In this document: piece after piece, positions 43,621 through 51,561 of the stretch | How the letters are laid out: the number at the start of each line of letters is the position of its first letter | Position numbering within the stretch: position 1 is the first letter of the stretch | Source of the DNA: Duganella levis | Lineage (GTDB): Bacteria; Pseudomonadota; Gammaproteobacteria; Burkholderiales; Burkholderiaceae_D | Length of the DNA: 64,000 nucleotides | NCBI RefSeq assembly: GCF_009857605.1 | Contig: NZ_WWCT01000003.1 | Location: 267,634-331,633, forward strand | Direction: 5' to 3' | Made by a program: the position numbers and the translations under genes | Notes under the pieces: model-generated | What the model saw: the letters and a program-made list of their open reading frames with translations, nothing else | Databases searched by the model: none | Told to the model about the DNA's origin: nothing

Positions 43621-45093
43621 CTAGCGTTTTCTCAGGCGCCTCCAACCGAGCACCACGCCGGCCAGCGTGGCCGTCCCACCCAGCAGACAGAGTACGATGA
43701 CCAGCACGTCCCACAACGGCCGCGCGCGGATGACGGCGGCAAAGTCCAGTTGGTGCAGGCCGTTGAACAGCCAGCGGTTCCATTGGCTGTTGCGGTCGGC
43801 GTAGCCAACCAGTTGGCCTTGGGCGGGGTCGATGTAGAACGTGGTGTCGTCGGCCAGCGCGAATTGCGCGCGCAGTACGGGCAGCACGGCGGTGTTGTGA
43901 TGGCTGTAGTGGTAGCTGTCTTCGCTGGTCAGCGTTTGCACCGCTTTCAGTTGCGCGTCGGGACGCATGGCCTGGATGGCGTGCAGCAGGCCTGCTTCTG
44001 GCAGCGGGCCGGCTGGTGCGCCGGTGTGTGCATCCAGCACTTGGCGGTGCGTGCGATCCATCGCGCTCAGATATAGCTGACCGTCGATGCGCCGCCATTC
44101 CAGTTCCAGTAAGCCGGGATGCTTCTGCACGATGTCTGCTACTGCAATCAACAAATCGTCGCGGTTCAGGGGGCCGCCGGCGAATGCCAGCCGGTCTTGC
44201 GCCGTGATGCCCGGCGATGACAGCCAGTCGAACGGCGTCACCGACAGCCAGCCGCTGAACAGCCATGTCATCATCAACGTGCCCACGCTTAGTCCCAGCC
44301 AGTGGTGCCACGCTTGCCAGCCGCGATATGGCGAGCGTCGGCCGCCGGCGTAACGGCGGCGTAGGCGCAGGCGCTGGATACCCAGCACCATGCCGAGCAT
44401 CACCAGCAGCAGGGCCGCACCAGAGGTCCACATCACCACCTGTCGCCAAGGCTGGCCGTGCGTGCGCAAGGGCGTGAAGTAGATCCAGTGGATCACCGAT
44501 CCGGCCCAGTTCCAGGCACGCTCGCTACGGGTAGTGTCGCGTACCAGTTCGCCGGTGCGGCTGGAGATGTACAGCAGGCTGCCCGCCGCGTCGTCGGCTT
44601 GCACGCGGTACAGCGGGCGGTGATTTTGCAGGCGGCCGAAACTCCATTGGTCGATGTCCATCAGCTCCGCCGACAGTGCTTGCGCGCCTGCTGCGGCGCT
44701 GCGGGCGCTGGCCATCGCCAGTTCCGGCGTTACCTGCACCGGCTGGCCAGTGTCGGCCCAGACGGACAGCCAATAGCCGTCGGCCTTGAAGTGGTAGGCC
44801 GGGCGGCCAGCGACAGTGGTCATGCGCACTTCAACCGGCAGCGCGGCGGGATCGGCGCGATTGGGATGCGGGGCGGCCTGCCACGCATCCCACGCGTTCA
44901 ACCGCACCTGGCGCGCGTCGATAGTCGCCAGCCACGCCATGCGCTCCTGCTCCGTCAGCGACGGATACGGCACATACATCATGACGATGCCGGAACCGAA
45001 CCACAGCAGCACCAGCAAGCCAAGCACGATGCCCAGCCAGCGATGCCAAAGGTGCAGCTGACGCTTCCAGGAACCCACGATCAGTAGCGCCAC
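43621..45093 (-). CDS. PepSY-domain membrane protein (PepSY_TM, putative reductase partner of a TonB receptor)
   Basis: A 490-residue inner-membrane protein with four main hydrophobic segments: LWHRWLGIVLGLLVLLWFGS, WTSGAALLLVMLGMVLGIQ, HHWLGLSVGTLMMTWLFSGW and VLVIVLCLLGGTATLAGVVL. PepSY-type periplasmic regions lie between them. Paired His residues (LHLWHRW, AWHHWLG) are in place for heme, as in proteins thought to reduce metal-siderophore complexes. The GTG start at 45093 overlaps the 3' end of the TonB receptor by 13 bases. GTG 45078 is an alternative start. It shares the riboswitch-controlled transcript with the receptor. Confidence 0.85.
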   Translation of the reverse strand: MALLIVGSWKRQLHLWHRWLGIVLGLLVLLWFGSGIVMMYVPYPSLTEQERMAWLATIDARQVRLNAWDAWQAAPHPNRADPAALPVEVRMTTVAGRPAYHFKADGYWLSVWADTGQPVQVTPELAMASARSAAAGAQALSAELMDIDQWSFGRLQNHRPLYRVQADDAAGSLLYISSRTGELVRDTTRSERAWNWAGSVIHWIYFTPLRTHGQPWRQVVMWTSGAALLLVMLGMVLGIQRLRLRRRYAGGRRSPYRGWQAWHHWLGLSVGTLMMTWLFSGWLSVTPFDWLSSPGITAQDRLAFAGGPLNRDDLLIAVADIVQKHPGLLELEWRRIDGQLYLSAMDRTHRQVLDAHTGAPAGPLPEAGLLHAIQAMRPDAQLKAVQTLTSEDSYHYSHHNTAVLPVLRAQFALADDTTFYIDPAQGQLVGYADRNSQWNRWLFNGLHQLDFAAVIRARPLWDVLVIVLCLLGGTATLAGVVLGWRRLRKR

Positions 45094-47168
45094 TGCACGG
45101 TCAACTCGGCATGGCGACGATCTCCCAGCAGATACTGGCTGTCGCTGTACGACGTGCTGGCATACAGCTTGTCGGTCAGGTTGCGCAAGTTAAGCTGCAC
45201 CAGCACATTGCGGCTGTAGTTCCAGCCCAGCGACGCATCGAACGTCGTGTAGGCAGGTATCGTCTGGCTGTTGGCGTTGTCAATGAAACGTTCGCCGACA
45301 TACCGCGCGCCGGCCGATGCGCGCCATCCGGTGTCGCGATAGTTAAGCCACAAGTTAGCCGACACCTTCGGCACATCGGACGGACGATTGCCGGCGCGCG
45401 ACTGGTTGCCGCTTTCAATCAACTGGTCGAACTGCGCATCGGTGTAAGCCGCATTCGCTTCCAGGCGCCAAGCCTGCGCCAGCGCCACGCTGGCCGTCAC
45501 TTCCGCGCCGCGCGAGGTTTGCGAACCGCCCTGCACCGACAGCGCCGGGTTGGATGGATCGCGCGTGATGATGTCGTCCTTGCTGATGTGGTACAGCGCC
45601 GCCGTCCATTCGGCCTTGCCGCCAGCCAGCGACTGCTTGACGCCCGCCTCCACCTGGCGCGCGGAAGTCAGCTTGTAGCGGCTATTGGCCAGATTCAGCG
45701 ACAGCAGGCTGGTAACCGGATCACTGCCGGTGCTCACCTGGCCATACAGCGAGGTGTCAGCCGCCAGCTTCCACGTCAGGCCGAGGCGCGCAGCGTTTGA
45801 TTGCAGCGTCGAACTGAAACCCGCCGCGCCGAGCAGGCTGACACGATCGACCTTGTAACGGTCGTGGCGCAGGCCGGCCAGCAACAGCAGGCTGTCGTTG
45901 ATGCTGTAAGCGTCTTCCACATAGAAGGCGTTGGTGACGGTGTGGGTCGAGAAGTTCGGCAGCATCGGGTCCGGGCTATCGAATACGCCGGGATCGAAGC
46001 CGGTCGGCGCCACGGTGGACGAACCGCCATACGGCGAGTTATTCGTGTGCAGGAAGTTGATCACAGCCGCTTCCCAGCCGGCCGCCACGCGATTGGCGCC
46101 GTCGTTCCAGCGCGCTTCCAGGCGGTTGCCGGTCTGCTCCTGATCGTGATGGATGGCGATGTAGTCGCTGCGCTCGACCACATTGGCGGTGGCGTCGTAG
46201 TGGTAATACTCGGCGTTGCGCCAGTTGCGGCGCGCCTTCATGTACGCCAGCTCGTTGCTGATGATGAGCGCCGGCGAATAGCGCCAGTTCAGACGCGCCA
46301 GGGCCTTGTCGTCGACAAAGTGGATATCGGCGTCGCTGACATCGTAGTTCTGGTTTCGCAGCGCGCGCGACAGGCCGCCATTCACCAGCGGCGTGCCGAA
46401 GTAGCGTTGCGGCTTTTGTTCCAGATGGTCGAGCTGCATATCCAGGTCCAGATCGGGCGTCAGCGCGTAATGCACGCTGGTCAGCACCTTGCCGTGACGC
46501 GAGTCGCCACGGTCGATAAAGCCGTCGCTGTGGTCCGCATACGCGTCGATGCGGAAGGCGCCATGTTCGCCCAGCGCGCCGGTGCCGCCGACGCCAGCGC
46601 GTACCGCTTCGCCGCCGCCGATGCCGGCCATCGCTTCAAACGAACTGGTACGGCTCGGCGCCTTGCGCACCGCGTTGATGGTGGCGCCGGTAGTGCCGCT
46701 GCCATACACCACCGAGCCCGGACCGCGCAGCACTTCGATGTAGTCATAGCCCCATGGGTCGGCCGGATAGGTGGCGGTACCGGAACCGACTTGTGGGCGC
46801 TGGCCGTTTTCCAGCAAGGCGATCGAGCCGTTGCCGGTGAAGCCGCGCGCCGAATAGGCCACGCCGTTGCCGGGTGAGCTGATGTCGGTCAGACCGGTGC
46901 TGCGAGTGACCGCATCTTTCACCAGCAAGTCGCCGCGCGCCTGCATGGTGTCGGCGCTGAGGATGTCCACGCTGGCCGGCAGTTCCTGCGCCGTCAGATT
47001 GAGGCGGCTGGCGGTGCCGCTCTGGCGGGTCAGCCCCAGTCCGGGATTGGTGGACGTGCCCTGCACGGTGACGGTCTGCATATCGTCGGCCTGTTGGGCA
47101 AAAGCGCCGGAGGCGCACAGCAGGGAAACAATAACGGCAATGCTACGGGAGTGCTTGGAATCGGTCAT
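45081..47168 (-). CDS. TonB-dependent receptor of siderophore-receptor type, under a cobalamin riboswitch
   Basis: A 695-residue outer-membrane receptor. It has a signal peptide (IAVIVSLLCASGAFAQQ), a TonB box-like MQTVTVQG, and a plug with SARGFTGNGSIALLENGQRP, DYIEVLRGPGSVVYGSG and TTGATINAVRKAP. The barrel ends in VQWRY with an aromatic terminus. The sequence type is that of ferric-siderophore receptors (FhuE/FpvA-like) rather than BtuB, yet a cobalamin riboswitch precedes it. This suggests transport of a cobalt- or corrinoid-related ligand or of a metallophore. ATG 47168 was chosen; the frame upstream of it runs into the leader. The PepSY protein follows with overlap. Confidence 0.92.
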   Translation of the reverse strand: MTDSKHSRSIAVIVSLLCASGAFAQQADDMQTVTVQGTSTNPGLGLTRQSGTASRLNLTAQELPASVDILSADTMQARGDLLVKDAVTRSTGLTDISSPGNGVAYSARGFTGNGSIALLENGQRPQVGSGTATYPADPWGYDYIEVLRGPGSVVYGSGTTGATINAVRKAPSRTSSFEAMAGIGGGEAVRAGVGGTGALGEHGAFRIDAYADHSDGFIDRGDSRHGKVLTSVHYALTPDLDLDMQLDHLEQKPQRYFGTPLVNGGLSRALRNQNYDVSDADIHFVDDKALARLNWRYSPALIISNELAYMKARRNWRNAEYYHYDATANVVERSDYIAIHHDQEQTGNRLEARWNDGANRVAAGWEAAVINFLHTNNSPYGGSSTVAPTGFDPGVFDSPDPMLPNFSTHTVTNAFYVEDAYSINDSLLLLAGLRHDRYKVDRVSLLGAAGFSSTLQSNAARLGLTWKLAADTSLYGQVSTGSDPVTSLLSLNLANSRYKLTSARQVEAGVKQSLAGGKAEWTAALYHISKDDIITRDPSNPALSVQGGSQTSRGAEVTASVALAQAWRLEANAAYTDAQFDQLIESGNQSRAGNRPSDVPKVSANLWLNYRDTGWRASAGARYVGERFIDNANSQTIPAYTTFDASLGWNYSRNVLVQLNLRNLTDKLYASTSYSDSQYLLGDRRHAELTVQWRY

Positions 47169-47324
47169 GACAACATCTCTATGATGAATGGTTGGCGGAA
47201 TCCGTCGCGCAGACGCAGGCGCGCACAAACACACACGCGGCAAAGCGTGCGATGACAGTGATGCATACGGAGAGCGACGAACATCTAACAGGCAAAGCCA
47301 CACCCCGGGCCTTGCGCATTAATC

Positions 47325-47515
47325 GTGACTGGCCGGTCTTCTGGCTGGCCTTCATCCTTCGCTGTCCTTGCCTTCCCGCGCAATGCGCAGTGGCGTTCGG
47401 TCAACGTCGTCAGGCTTACAGCAGCGGGGGCTGCGCCGGACTGGCGCGCGATGTAAATCGCGCGCGTCACCGGCTTCCCGTTTCACCCCGCAGCTGACAA
47501 GCATGCAGGGCACCA
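47325..47515 (-). promoter_or_regulatory. Cobalamin (B12) riboswitch
   Basis: Read on the minus strand, the leader contains the conserved blocks in order: GGTGAAACGGGAAGCCGGTG, then CCGGCGCAGCCCCCGCTGCT followed by GTAAG, GCCACTG, GGGAAGGC and AGCCAGAAGACCGGCC. These are the hallmark elements (including the B12 box) of the AdoCbl riboswitch. It lies 157 bp upstream of the TonB receptor ATG and should shut off receptor/PepSY expression when cobalamin is plentiful. The ends given are approximate. Confidence 0.93.
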
Positions 47516-47597
47516 TTCACGTATGAAGCCGAATTCTACCCGAATGCCCCTACCGTTGTCATGGCATCCAAGCACCAGGACCGGATCAGCTCTATAA

Positions 47598-47620
47598 TTA
47601 ACGCAACTAACTTGCATTAA
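47598..47620 (+). promoter_or_regulatory. Zur/Fur-family-like operator, copy 2 (NiCoT-like permease promoter)
   Basis: TTAACGCAA-N5-TTGCATTAA, the same 9-5-9 palindrome as at 43577-43599 with one mismatch. A TATAAT (47593-47598) touches its left edge and the AAGGA ribosome binding site touches its right edge, so a bound repressor would block both transcription start and the leader. It sits 9 bp upstream of ATG 47630. Confidence 0.7.
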
Positions 47621-47629
47621 GGATTGTAT

Positions 47630-48421
47630 ATGAACGAAGCACTTCCGACAATCGAACTGGCCTTGCTGCTTGGTTTGCGCCATGGCCTGGCGCCCGATCA
47701 CCTGGCCGCCATCGACGGCTTGACCATGCGCGCGCAGCCGGCCAGCGCGCCGTGGATGGGCGGTCTGTTCGCGCTGGGCCACGGTCTGACCGTGCTGCTG
47801 ATTGTGGCGCTGGCCGATATGGCGTCGGCCTGGCTGCAACCGGATTCCAGTTTTCTGCACGCGATGGACTGGCTGGAATGGCTGCCGGGGATTTTATTAT
47901 TGGCCCTGGCGGCGCTGAATGCGCGCACCCTGCTGCGGCCCATGCAGGCGCGCAGCGTCAACTCCATCGGCGCGCGCTTGCTGGCGCCACTGACGGCGGT
48001 GCGGCCGCTGACCGCATTCGGCATCGGCATGCTGTTTGCGCTGGGCGTGGAGAGTATCTTGCAGTCGCTGGCCTGGGGTTACGCCGCCACCCGGCTGGGC
48101 GGCAGCAGCTGGAGCGCATTGCAGGTGGCCGGCGCGTTTGTGCTGGGGATGGCGTTCACCGATGCGCTGGATGGTTACGCCACCGCGCGCATCTCGGTCA
48201 CTGCGGGCCAGCAGGCGATGCAGCAATTCCGCCGCCGCATCGGCTGGCCGATTATCGTGCTGTGCACCGTCAGCGGCGTGCAGCTGTTGATGTCCAAGGT
48301 CTGCGCCAGCTGCCAAGCGGCCGAGGACGGGCTGGAATTGCTGGGCGTCGGCATGGTGTCGCTGACCCTGGCACTGTATGCCTTCGCGTGGACGCGTGGC
48401 GCGCGACCGTCAACGGAATAG
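47630..48421 (+). CDS. NiCoT/UreH-like nickel-cobalt transporter superfamily protein
   Basis: A 263-residue inner-membrane protein with about six to seven hydrophobic segments. The signature of the superfamily, HX4DH, is present in GLRHGLAPDHLAAIDGL. Also seen are LFALGHGLTVLLIVALADMA and FGIGMLFALGVESILQSLAW, in the place of the GHS and LGF motifs. Members transport Ni or Co, and a subset is zinc-related. ATG 47630 has AAGGA at 6 bp; TTG 47624 is less likely. A Fur-family-like palindrome lies on its promoter. It overlaps the carboxylesterase gene by 12 bp at the 3' ends. Confidence 0.85.
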   Translation: MNEALPTIELALLLGLRHGLAPDHLAAIDGLTMRAQPASAPWMGGLFALGHGLTVLLIVALADMASAWLQPDSSFLHAMDWLEWLPGILLLALAALNARTLLRPMQARSVNSIGARLLAPLTAVRPLTAFGIGMLFALGVESILQSLAWGYAATRLGGSSWSALQVAGAFVLGMAFTDALDGYATARISVTAGQQAMQQFRRRIGWPIIVLCTVSGVQLLMSKVCASCQAAEDGLELLGVGMVSLTLALYAFAWTRGARPSTE

Positions 48422-49912
48422 CGAGAAGTCCGGCAGCGCATCGTTCTCGTCGCCGATGCGTAGCACAGTGGCGTTGGTGCCGTCGTAGGCTGGCCACTGC
48501 GGCAGGCCGCTGCCGTTCGGATTACCGCTGCGGGCAAAATTGACCCAGGTGGCCGCCATGCGCTCGGCCAGTTGGCGGTCGGCCGGACTCCACGCGCGCT
48601 GGTCCAGGGCGAGGTTATCGAACACGTACTGGATCTCGGCGCCATGGCCGGCGCCGCAACCGTAGCCGCAAGGACTGGCCGGCGGCGCGGGGCGATGCGC
48701 AAAGAAGTAGACGTAGGCAGGCGCGCGTCCATGCTGCGCTTGCAATCCCGCCCAATGCGCCATGCGCCAGCCCCACCAGTCGTTGGTCAGCTGGTTGAGC
48801 GAGGCCTTGGCCTGCACATCGGTGGCGCCGGGATAGGCCGCCAGCACGGCGGGGGATGGCGTGCGGCCAAGCAGCTTGGCCACCAGCCCGTTGTGATTGG
48901 CGGCGGTGAAGTCGCCGGTGCCGAGGATTTCCGGCGCCAGGTCCTTGCCCTCTTCCGCGTTCCAGCCGACCAGCAGCGGCACGTCGTTCTGGCGGTGATT
49001 GCGGTACAGGGTGGTCAGGTCTTCGCGCAGCAGGTGGCCGTCGACGAAGGTGCGCGGCATCCAGGCCTGCTTCTGCAAGGCGGCGGTGTCTTGCGCGCGC
49101 AGGTCTGCCAGCTTGCCGACGGCGGCGCCTTCGGCCTCGGCGGCCTTGCGGGTGAAGCGCTGGCTTTCACTGGCATCCAGCGGCAGCGCATCGTTGCCGC
49201 TTTCGGCGATGGCGCGCTGGAACAGGCCTTTGGCCAGCGGCGAGGCCACCAGCAGCGCGACCGATTCGCCGCCGGCCGATTCGCCGACGATGGTCACGCG
49301 TTGCGGGTCGCCACCGAAGCGGGCGATGTTGGCCTTGACCCAGCGCAGCGCGGCGATCTGGTCGAGGATGCCCTGGTTGCCGGAAGCGTGGTCCGGCGAT
49401 TCCGCGCTCAGTTCCGGATGGGCGAAGAAGCCGAAGATGCCAAGCCGATAGTTCACCGTCACCACGACCGCGCCATGCCTCGCCAGACGGCTGCCGTTGT
49501 AGAGCGGCTGCGCCGCCGTGCCGCCGTAATAACCGCCGCCATGTATCCAGACGATGACCGGCAGCCTGGCCGCCCTGGCCATCTTTGCCGGCGCCCAGAC
49601 GTTCAGATACAGGCAGTCTTCGCTCTTGGGATTGGTGATCCATTCGGCGGTTTGTGCGCAGGCCGCCGCGTAGTGGCTGGCGTCCTTCACGCCCTGCCAC
49701 GGTGCGACCGGCTGCGGCGCGCGCCAGCGCAGCGCACCGACCGGTGGCGCCGCGTAGGGTATGCCAAGATAGGTTTGCAGCCCATCGGCGCGGCTGCCGG
49801 CGATGGCGCCGCCGCTGATTTTCAGCGGTGCGGTCGGCTCGCCGGCACGGACAGGCAACGCTACAAAGGCTACGCACAGGGCGAGTAAAGCAGTGCCGCG
49901 GCCCCGCTTCAT
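48410..49912 (-). CDS. Type B carboxylesterase/lipase, exported
   Basis: A 500-residue alpha/beta hydrolase of the carboxylesterase family with a signal peptide (GTALLALCVAFVALPVRAGE). The domain starts with YLGIPYAAPPVGALRW. The oxyanion hole is WIHGGGYYGG, the nucleophile elbow is VGESAGG, and the catalytic His is in GAGHGAEIQYVFDN. The EDCLYLNVWAPAK family pattern is present. It hydrolyses carboxylic esters in the periplasm or outside. ATG 49912 overlaps the stop of the methyltransferase gene (ATGA), so the two are co-translated. Confidence 0.92.
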   Translation of the reverse strand: MKRGRGTALLALCVAFVALPVRAGEPTAPLKISGGAIAGSRADGLQTYLGIPYAAPPVGALRWRAPQPVAPWQGVKDASHYAAACAQTAEWITNPKSEDCLYLNVWAPAKMARAARLPVIVWIHGGGYYGGTAAQPLYNGSRLARHGAVVVTVNYRLGIFGFFAHPELSAESPDHASGNQGILDQIAALRWVKANIARFGGDPQRVTIVGESAGGESVALLVASPLAKGLFQRAIAESGNDALPLDASESQRFTRKAAEAEGAAVGKLADLRAQDTAALQKQAWMPRTFVDGHLLREDLTTLYRNHRQNDVPLLVGWNAEEGKDLAPEILGTGDFTAANHNGLVAKLLGRTPSPAVLAAYPGATDVQAKASLNQLTNDWWGWRMAHWAGLQAQHGRAPAYVYFFAHRPAPPASPCGYGCGAGHGAEIQYVFDNLALDQRAWSPADRQLAERMAATWVNFARSGNPNGSGLPQWPAYDGTNATVLRIGDENDALPDFSLFR

Positions 49913-51453
49913 AGCACTTGCAGCGTGCGCCACAACGGCAGGCCGATCGTGAGGAAGCCCTTGGCGTGGATCTCCAGCAGCGCCAGATTTTCCTCCGCCG
50001 ATTGCAGTGCAACACCGTCTCTTTGCAAACGCCGCCCGCTTGGCCCCATGATCTGCCAGGCCACGCGCGCCAGGCCTTCCGGCGTCAGCTCGGCCTGCTG
50101 ATGGATCGCCGCCAGGAACAGCCGCTCCAGGAAATTGGCCGCGATGCCATTGCTCAGCAGCGGCGCGCACAGCGCCTGGTGTTCGTCGCCATAGCGGGTC
50201 TGCGCCGCCAGCGTGGCGTTCAGCCGCGCGGCGGCGGTGTGGTCGGCGCCGTCCGGTGCGGGGAAGTAAAACGCCGCCTGGCCGGAGGCCGCCAGCAAGG
50301 CCGCCACCTGCACCAGCGCGTGCAGATTCTGCCCCGCCAGCGCCGGCAGTTGCTGGAGCTCGGCCAGCGTGTGCGGGCGTTGCGCCAGCGTGTCGAATAC
50401 CACGCTGTACAGCTCATCGTGGCCATTCACTTCGCCGAGCGTCAATTTCATCTTGGCCGATAGGGCCGCGCGCGGGACAGTCAGCGCCAGCCCGACCTGC
50501 TCCAGCAGTTCGCTTTGCCGGCGCGCGCCGATGTGCTGGGCGCCGCGCACAAAGACGTCCTTGCGGAAGCTGGTGTTAAGCAGATAGTCCTTCAGCGTTT
50601 CGCGCATTTCCGGATGCGGCAGGCGCTCGATCAGTTGCCGCTGCTCGTTGTTGAGAAACACCAGCGGATAGGCGTAGGCCAGGTCGGCCGGGCCGGCAAA
50701 CGTCATCTTGGCGGCCGCCAGGTCGCGTGCGACGTCGGCGTGGAACAGCGGCTGCCAGTGCTTGTGCAGATACTCGTGCACCAGATAGTGCGGGCTGGCG
50801 GTTTTCAGGCTGTCCAACCGTACCTTGAGGCCGGGATTGACGGTCAGATAGCCGGCCTTGACCGCCTCCAGTTGGCCCATGAATTCGGTCGCGCCCTTGA
50901 TCTGCACATCGCTGCGGTTGGGGAAGGCGTCGGCATATTCCACCAGCAGCCGCTGCAAGGGCAAGGCCGGCGCCCAGCCCGGCATGGCGTTGTAACTGAG
51001 GTAGACCACGCCGCCCGGCTTCAGGTAGCGGCCGATGAAGTCGACGATGTGCTGGCGGTTCTCCGCCGTCACCCAGCTGTAGATGCCATGCAGCGTGATG
51101 AAGTCGAACTGCGGCAGTTCGGCCTTGGCCTGGCCGTGGGCCAGTTCTTCGAAGCTGTTTTCCAGCAGCGTCAGGTTGGTCAGCTGCGCCTGTTTTGCCA
51201 GCGCGCTGGCGCCGGCCACGTGGGCCGGGTTGAAGTCGGCGGCGTAGAACTGGCCGTTGGGATGGCTGGCGGCCACCAGCTGGGCGGTCAGGCCGCGGCC
51301 GAAGCCCAGTTCAAAATAGGTGAATGGCTGCTGCAAATCGACCGGCTCGATGCCGTTCAGCAGGCATACAAAGTTGAGCCAGGCGGGGCTTTGTTCGCGG
51401 TAAAAGCCCGAGGTGTATTCAATGTCCGAAACGTAGCCAGAAGTCCAATCCAT
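49909..51453 (-). CDS. SAM-dependent methyltransferase with a C-terminal methyltransferase-regulatory domain
   Basis: A 514-residue protein. Residues about 30-200 form the class I methyltransferase core (FTYFELGFGRGLTAQLVAAS, QFYAADFNP, FDFITLHGIYSWV, LKPGGVVYLSYNAMPGW). The middle and C-terminal parts match the regulatory-domain arrangement found in predicted protein- or saccharide-linked methyltransferases (LVHEYLHKHWQPLFHADVAR, RQLIERLPHPEMRETLKDYL). Such genes often occur near surface polysaccharide or S-layer genes, but none is adjacent here. The target is unknown. The gene ends in overlap with the carboxylesterase. Confidence 0.85.
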   Translation of the reverse strand: MDWTSGYVSDIEYTSGFYREQSPAWLNFVCLLNGIEPVDLQQPFTYFELGFGRGLTAQLVAASHPNGQFYAADFNPAHVAGASALAKQAQLTNLTLLENSFEELAHGQAKAELPQFDFITLHGIYSWVTAENRQHIVDFIGRYLKPGGVVYLSYNAMPGWAPALPLQRLLVEYADAFPNRSDVQIKGATEFMGQLEAVKAGYLTVNPGLKVRLDSLKTASPHYLVHEYLHKHWQPLFHADVARDLAAAKMTFAGPADLAYAYPLVFLNNEQRQLIERLPHPEMRETLKDYLLNTSFRKDVFVRGAQHIGARRQSELLEQVGLALTVPRAALSAKMKLTLGEVNGHDELYSVVFDTLAQRPHTLAELQQLPALAGQNLHALVQVAALLAASGQAAFYFPAPDGADHTAAARLNATLAAQTRYGDEHQALCAPLLSNGIAANFLERLFLAAIHQQAELTPEGLARVAWQIMGPSGRRLQRDGVALQSAEENLALLEIHAKGFLTIGLPLWRTLQVL

Positions 51454-51561
51454 GCGATGTCCTTTTCCCAGGTTCGAATGCCGATGCAGCCTTCATCATA
51501 CTGAGTTTTGCCAAAAAGTCATCAGAACTCCGCCAACAGGAACCTGGCGCTGGCGCGGACA

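Noticed and set aside
43577..47620. Naming the palindrome a definite Zur box
   Set aside because: The gene context fits zinc, but the core also resembles Nur-type sites, and no Fur-family gene is in the window. Only a Fur-family-like label is justified.
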